Assembly: GCA_937982665.1 (NCBI GenBank) | Contig: CALJLD010000209.1 | Coordinates: forward strand, 1-35,451 | Direction: 5' to 3' | Length of the DNA: 35,451 nucleotides | From: an uncultured Planctomycetales bacterium | GTDB taxonomy: Bacteria; Planctomycetota; Planctomycetia; Pirellulales; S012-138 | Shown here: one piece after another, positions 33,301 to 35,451 of the stretch | Numbering within the stretch: position 1 is the stretch's first letter | Layout: each line of letters opens with the position of its first letter | Translations under genes and position numbers: made by a program | Notes under the pieces: generated by a model | What the model saw: the letters and a program-made list of their open reading frames with translations, nothing else | Told to the model about the DNA's origin: nothing | The model's database searches: none

Positions 33301-35449
33301 CATTCCTCATCTGCCAAAAGCGTTCGCCATCGTGGAAGTACGCTGACTGTTCAGGCTCGCGCGTGTCTCCGGAACGGACCACTCTTTGCCCGAAAAAGAC
33401 TCCGCCGTCAGGCATGACCGTCGCAATCCCTTGATTGTCAAAACTGTTGTAGCCGCTTTTGTGTTTTTGCTTGGGGTTACTCGCCCAATGAAAAAAGTGT
33501 TCCCAGCTGTTGTCGCGATATTTGACTGCCAAATCGTCGCCAACAACCATCACCGAGTCGAGGGTGTTCGACTTGGCCACCCGCAACTCGTGTTTGATGA
33601 TGCTTCCGTCTGGACAAACCACGTGCGCATGCACTTTGTCCGTGACTGCGATGTAGGGAAATGTCAGCGAGATATTGGTTTCGCCATAGCGATCCGTCTT
33701 GACCTTAAGCTTTTGCTTTTCCACCATCTGCTCAAGAGCAGGCCAGCCATACTCGTCAAAGATGCCGGCTTGCAGAGTCGTTTGCAGCATGTCTGTCGTG
33801 TCAATCTTCTCCAGCCGTTCAGCCAGATCTGGAAACAACCGCAGCGTGTCCGGCCAAAGCGTTTTTTGCAGCAGGTTTTGCGCGGTGGAAAAACTCTGCA
33901 AACCGCTACCTTCCAGCGAATCTAACAACCGTGACGCATGCAGATACCACAGCCCTTTGATGCCCTCGCGTTCGGCAGCGGCGACCGGGAACGGGCTCAA
34001 CTCTCTCTCGGAGTCCGAGTACCGTCGTCCGCCTTTACCGCCACGGCAAGCCAGCGCTGAGTCCATGGCTTTGAGCAAAGCAGGCAGGAATCGTTCATCC
34101 CGCCAGGACTCAACCAGGTCCAAGTTGCGGAACTCGTGGTCATTGTCCGCCATAATCCAGCCATCAAACGTGACTTCAACATTCTCAGGCGGATCGTCAA
34201 CTTTGATGCCAGCGGCCAGGCAGGCTTCCAGCACATCGACGTCAATCGTATCGGAATTATCCCAGCGTCCCTTCTTGGAGAGACATAACGGCTTCTTCTC
34301 CTTCTTTAACCGTGGGATCAATCCTTGGAGCATATCCAGCGTGCGCTCCTCGGCCGGCTCGTCGGCGCGCACGATTCGGCCAAACCACTCGGCAATCGAT
34401 TCGCCCAACGGCGGCGCGCCTTGATGTTCGTCTTCCCAAAGGTACGGAAAGACTCCCCATTTCTCGATCAAGTCCAGCCAAGGGCCGAGTTGACTGCCCC
34501 CGTAGTAAGTCTCCGCCGGACGGGTGTGCTGCAGCAGCGCGACAGCAAACGCCGGACTTCGCGCGACGATCCGCTGGCAATGTTTGTCGCAATGCTTCCA
34601 GAATTGATTCGAGGCCCTGCCCATGGCGGGCGTTTCAATGATCTCCTCCAACCACTTCTCCAACTCTTCGTCAGCGTCAAGTCCGGCTGCTTTAGCGGCC
34701 TTCGCAAAGTCCTTAGGCATGGCAGCCCAGGGAGCCATGCCACCACGTGTTCGCCTGACGACAAGATCGCGAAAGATCCGAAATGCCTCCTCACTCTCGA
34801 ATTGGTTCTGCAAGTCATTGGCATAATCAGACAGAGCTTTGCCAGAAAGGCATCCCGCCAGCACAAACTCCAGCACGACATCGCGACGACGCGCGCGGTC
34901 CGATTCCAGCGCATGCACACGCTCGGCTTCCAGCGACTTGTTGAGCGCGCGGCCGGCATATGTCTGATTGCCCAAGTCCTTGAAGACGCGTCCCACTTCT
35001 TCCCAATACGGCGGCAAAAAATGCCGCGCGGAACGGCCTAACTCTTTGGAGATCTCGGCGTACGCATCCCAAGCGTGCCCCGGCTTGGATCGCGCTTTGC
35101 GCGCGGCCGCTTTCATTCGCTTCACCACGTCCAACGCATAACGGGCGTTGTCCGGATCATTCACCAAGGCCCAAGCGGCAAAACTCAAGCTGCGAATATG
35201 CTGAATCGCAATCGGCTTGGAGATCGTCGGCGCGTCAAACCCAAAGAACTCCATCGCCAGGTCTTCTGCCTGGCCCAGACGATCCGCACCCAATCGTACG
35301 ACCGGCCGAGCCCCCAACGCGGGATGGCGATAATCGCGAGCGGCGATTTCCTCGGTCGAGTTCTTATCGACCTTGGTCGCAAGCGGCAACAAGCCGCCGG
35401 CCTCGAGTTGCACCTCGTGGCTGCCCTTGCGGTCCTGGACCTTTGTCAT
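30362..35449 (-). CDS. Giant uncharacterised protein leading the MoxR/VWA/SWIM cassette
   Basis: This is a 1695-aa protein with an ATG at 35449, only 2 nt from the window edge, so the true start could be farther out. I do not recognise a named domain. Residues 1-350 look helical (AAWALVNDPDNARYALDVVKRM region, HFLPPYWEEVGRVFKDLG). About 600-900 is rich in beta strands and Trp/Gly turns (YFHDGERFWQMRND, GPYTLWDPLGTTEISRLVDY). About 1230-1500 is charged and helical (RDKLYRAVISGGLAAPFAKD), and the end is very basic (KRKRKKSTR). In enterobacteria a DUF4132/WGR protein (YehI) occupies the comparable place, but I cannot confirm homology and see no WGR domain. The MoxR gene follows after 5 nt. Confidence 0.75.
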   Translation of the reverse strand: MTKVQDRKGSHEVQLEAGGLLPLATKVDKNSTEEIAARDYRHPALGARPVVRLGADRLGQAEDLAMEFFGFDAPTISKPIAIQHIRSLSFAAWALVNDPDNARYALDVVKRMKAAARKARSKPGHAWDAYAEISKELGRSARHFLPPYWEEVGRVFKDLGNQTYAGRALNKSLEAERVHALESDRARRRDVVLEFVLAGCLSGKALSDYANDLQNQFESEEAFRIFRDLVVRRTRGGMAPWAAMPKDFAKAAKAAGLDADEELEKWLEEIIETPAMGRASNQFWKHCDKHCQRIVARSPAFAVALLQHTRPAETYYGGSQLGPWLDLIEKWGVFPYLWEDEHQGAPPLGESIAEWFGRIVRADEPAEERTLDMLQGLIPRLKKEKKPLCLSKKGRWDNSDTIDVDVLEACLAAGIKVDDPPENVEVTFDGWIMADNDHEFRNLDLVESWRDERFLPALLKAMDSALACRGGKGGRRYSDSERELSPFPVAAAEREGIKGLWYLHASRLLDSLEGSGLQSFSTAQNLLQKTLWPDTLRLFPDLAERLEKIDTTDMLQTTLQAGIFDEYGWPALEQMVEKQKLKVKTDRYGETNISLTFPYIAVTDKVHAHVVCPDGSIIKHELRVAKSNTLDSVMVVGDDLAVKYRDNSWEHFFHWASNPKQKHKSGYNSFDNQGIATVMPDGGVFFGQRVVRSGDTREPEQSAYFHDGERFWQMRNDFSDDGVETRKVREVNPETGKAIRESVPPWFEKTDGGELVAENSELHGVPKVAADSPLGTKDGLVGWKTIKRRDGTYFGEGIDGRRWEKPLIDCNGEPEVPVALLQQPGTDSFWPITVPRGNRSGPYTLWDPLGTTEISRLVDYNAEDAWGQVTLLPIQFWHLLKPRDIASSKKLRSVSKKQCEALLKAAAEDRAGQAAGAARRKRDQVSEETAPKLLAAVKNFLPNAPERLVLGLVRFVQDSDSRAGEFESVRDKAIAQSKKSGKSSAAGSAKVDAAAEHWDMETAERYESEVASSTSAHIAETVAFLKGESEGGNLTATGHIWFSLLDDLAFKCWKTYWSVTETRLSQKSKGARDDSWLEFLRFLNETGITELPGELSVMDAIPEGVKKDRWGSYDFEVEAGSSFTMKNGEDLFVLVEVETYGDMPYTVLRYSTAKKPGTPAGYKVGKARKLKPACSVEEVAAFIESAKAYEGIALPTEEELAETAANMDASPAEVGLIWLAGMNIDAYESNFLPAELRKALGWKVADASAGRQSLQNLKESIRDKLYRAVISGGLAAPFAKDRGPALKAIESTWRANTPKRLALEAKLQKRLSALGKTGWQQVDHQELLSIAADPAKHPTMQPRELEIQLIKERHYSNLGLKGKKKGDHGIDDELPRSIVQLVSMVHAETPAGDKVREQMPALITQTAKLLAGPKFVLPLRHFYLHETGRKKPPKPSEWINKHVGRTKKPGRDGLARADDGLLVAAGYDSELDAFVAFRPAKLKSKGDMSRLLGLLEIDRVENFETTTMGVLGHIAILKSPGFQKLAMAILANDIPAGAWPNNPLHTAPKVVEEIKKKHKLSDDAALAYAQLLALPDPTTANMRTWNDWTAARIKKATAELIKQKLVMEAKRARAGRNVFLPGEWAELKAPWLPIETWKLPHLTESDLDSGQTYPVGGPMVLRPFEDLFAAAWQRVLDGDMPKYEEVKRKRKKSTR

Positions 35450-35451
35450 TC

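Overview
The window reads as a bacterial chromosome segment, moderately GC-rich by eye and densely coded on both strands. Several traits point to a planctomycete, most likely a Pirellulales relative: a DUF6807/PmoA-like secreted protein, TadE/TadG-like envelope proteins with a VWA domain, a large zinc-ribbon plus single-helix protein, and a membrane-type spermidine synthase operon with DUF350 and DUF4178 neighbours. The assignment is inference; no rRNA, tRNA or other marker is present. I see no insertion sequence, integrase, phage gene or CRISPR array.

Left part (1-8100), mostly housekeeping and small metabolism: the 5' end of an S9-family peptidase (-), a zinc alcohol dehydrogenase (+), an SDR oxidoreductase and a DUF6807 protein (-, probably co-transcribed), RNase PH (+), a 2Fe-2S ferredoxin (+), a zinc-ribbon membrane-anchored protein (-) and a type I methionine aminopeptidase (+). 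Next (8300-11200, +) is a four-gene envelope cluster: a HAMP-like membrane protein, a TadE-like pseudopilin, a TadG-like VWA protein and a second TadE-like protein.

Middle part (11240-20250), almost all on the minus strand: an M20-type peptidase with a histone-H1-like tail, then an operon read speD - DUF4178 - a 51-aa glycine-tailed membrane peptide (too short for ordinary ORF calling) - DUF350 - membrane-embedded spermidine synthase. A tandem-GNAT acetyltransferase and a sigma-54-dependent response regulator follow. Two intergenic stretches here hold unexplained structure: a predicted kissing-loop pair (18195-18255), and a run of hairpins and tandem repeats (19869-20079) ahead of a 29-aa membrane peptide gene.

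Right part (20250-35449), one minus-strand block. First in transcription order is a very large uncharacterised protein, then a MoxR-type AAA+ ATPase, a DUF5682-VWA fusion and a SWIM zinc-finger protein, packed with gaps of 5 and 3 nt and one 4-nt overlap. This resembles the enterobacterial yehL/M/P/Q gene set, with the yehM- and yehP-like parts fused. It is followed 175 nt later by an MrfA-MrfB (YprA-YprB) helicase/exonuclease pair whose ends overlap; MrfAB is known in Bacillus subtilis as a mitomycin-lesion repair pathway. The MoxR/VWA/SWIM/giant-protein cassette next to a DNA repair pair is the best candidate for an undescribed system. The spermidine operon with its 51-aa peptide is the second.
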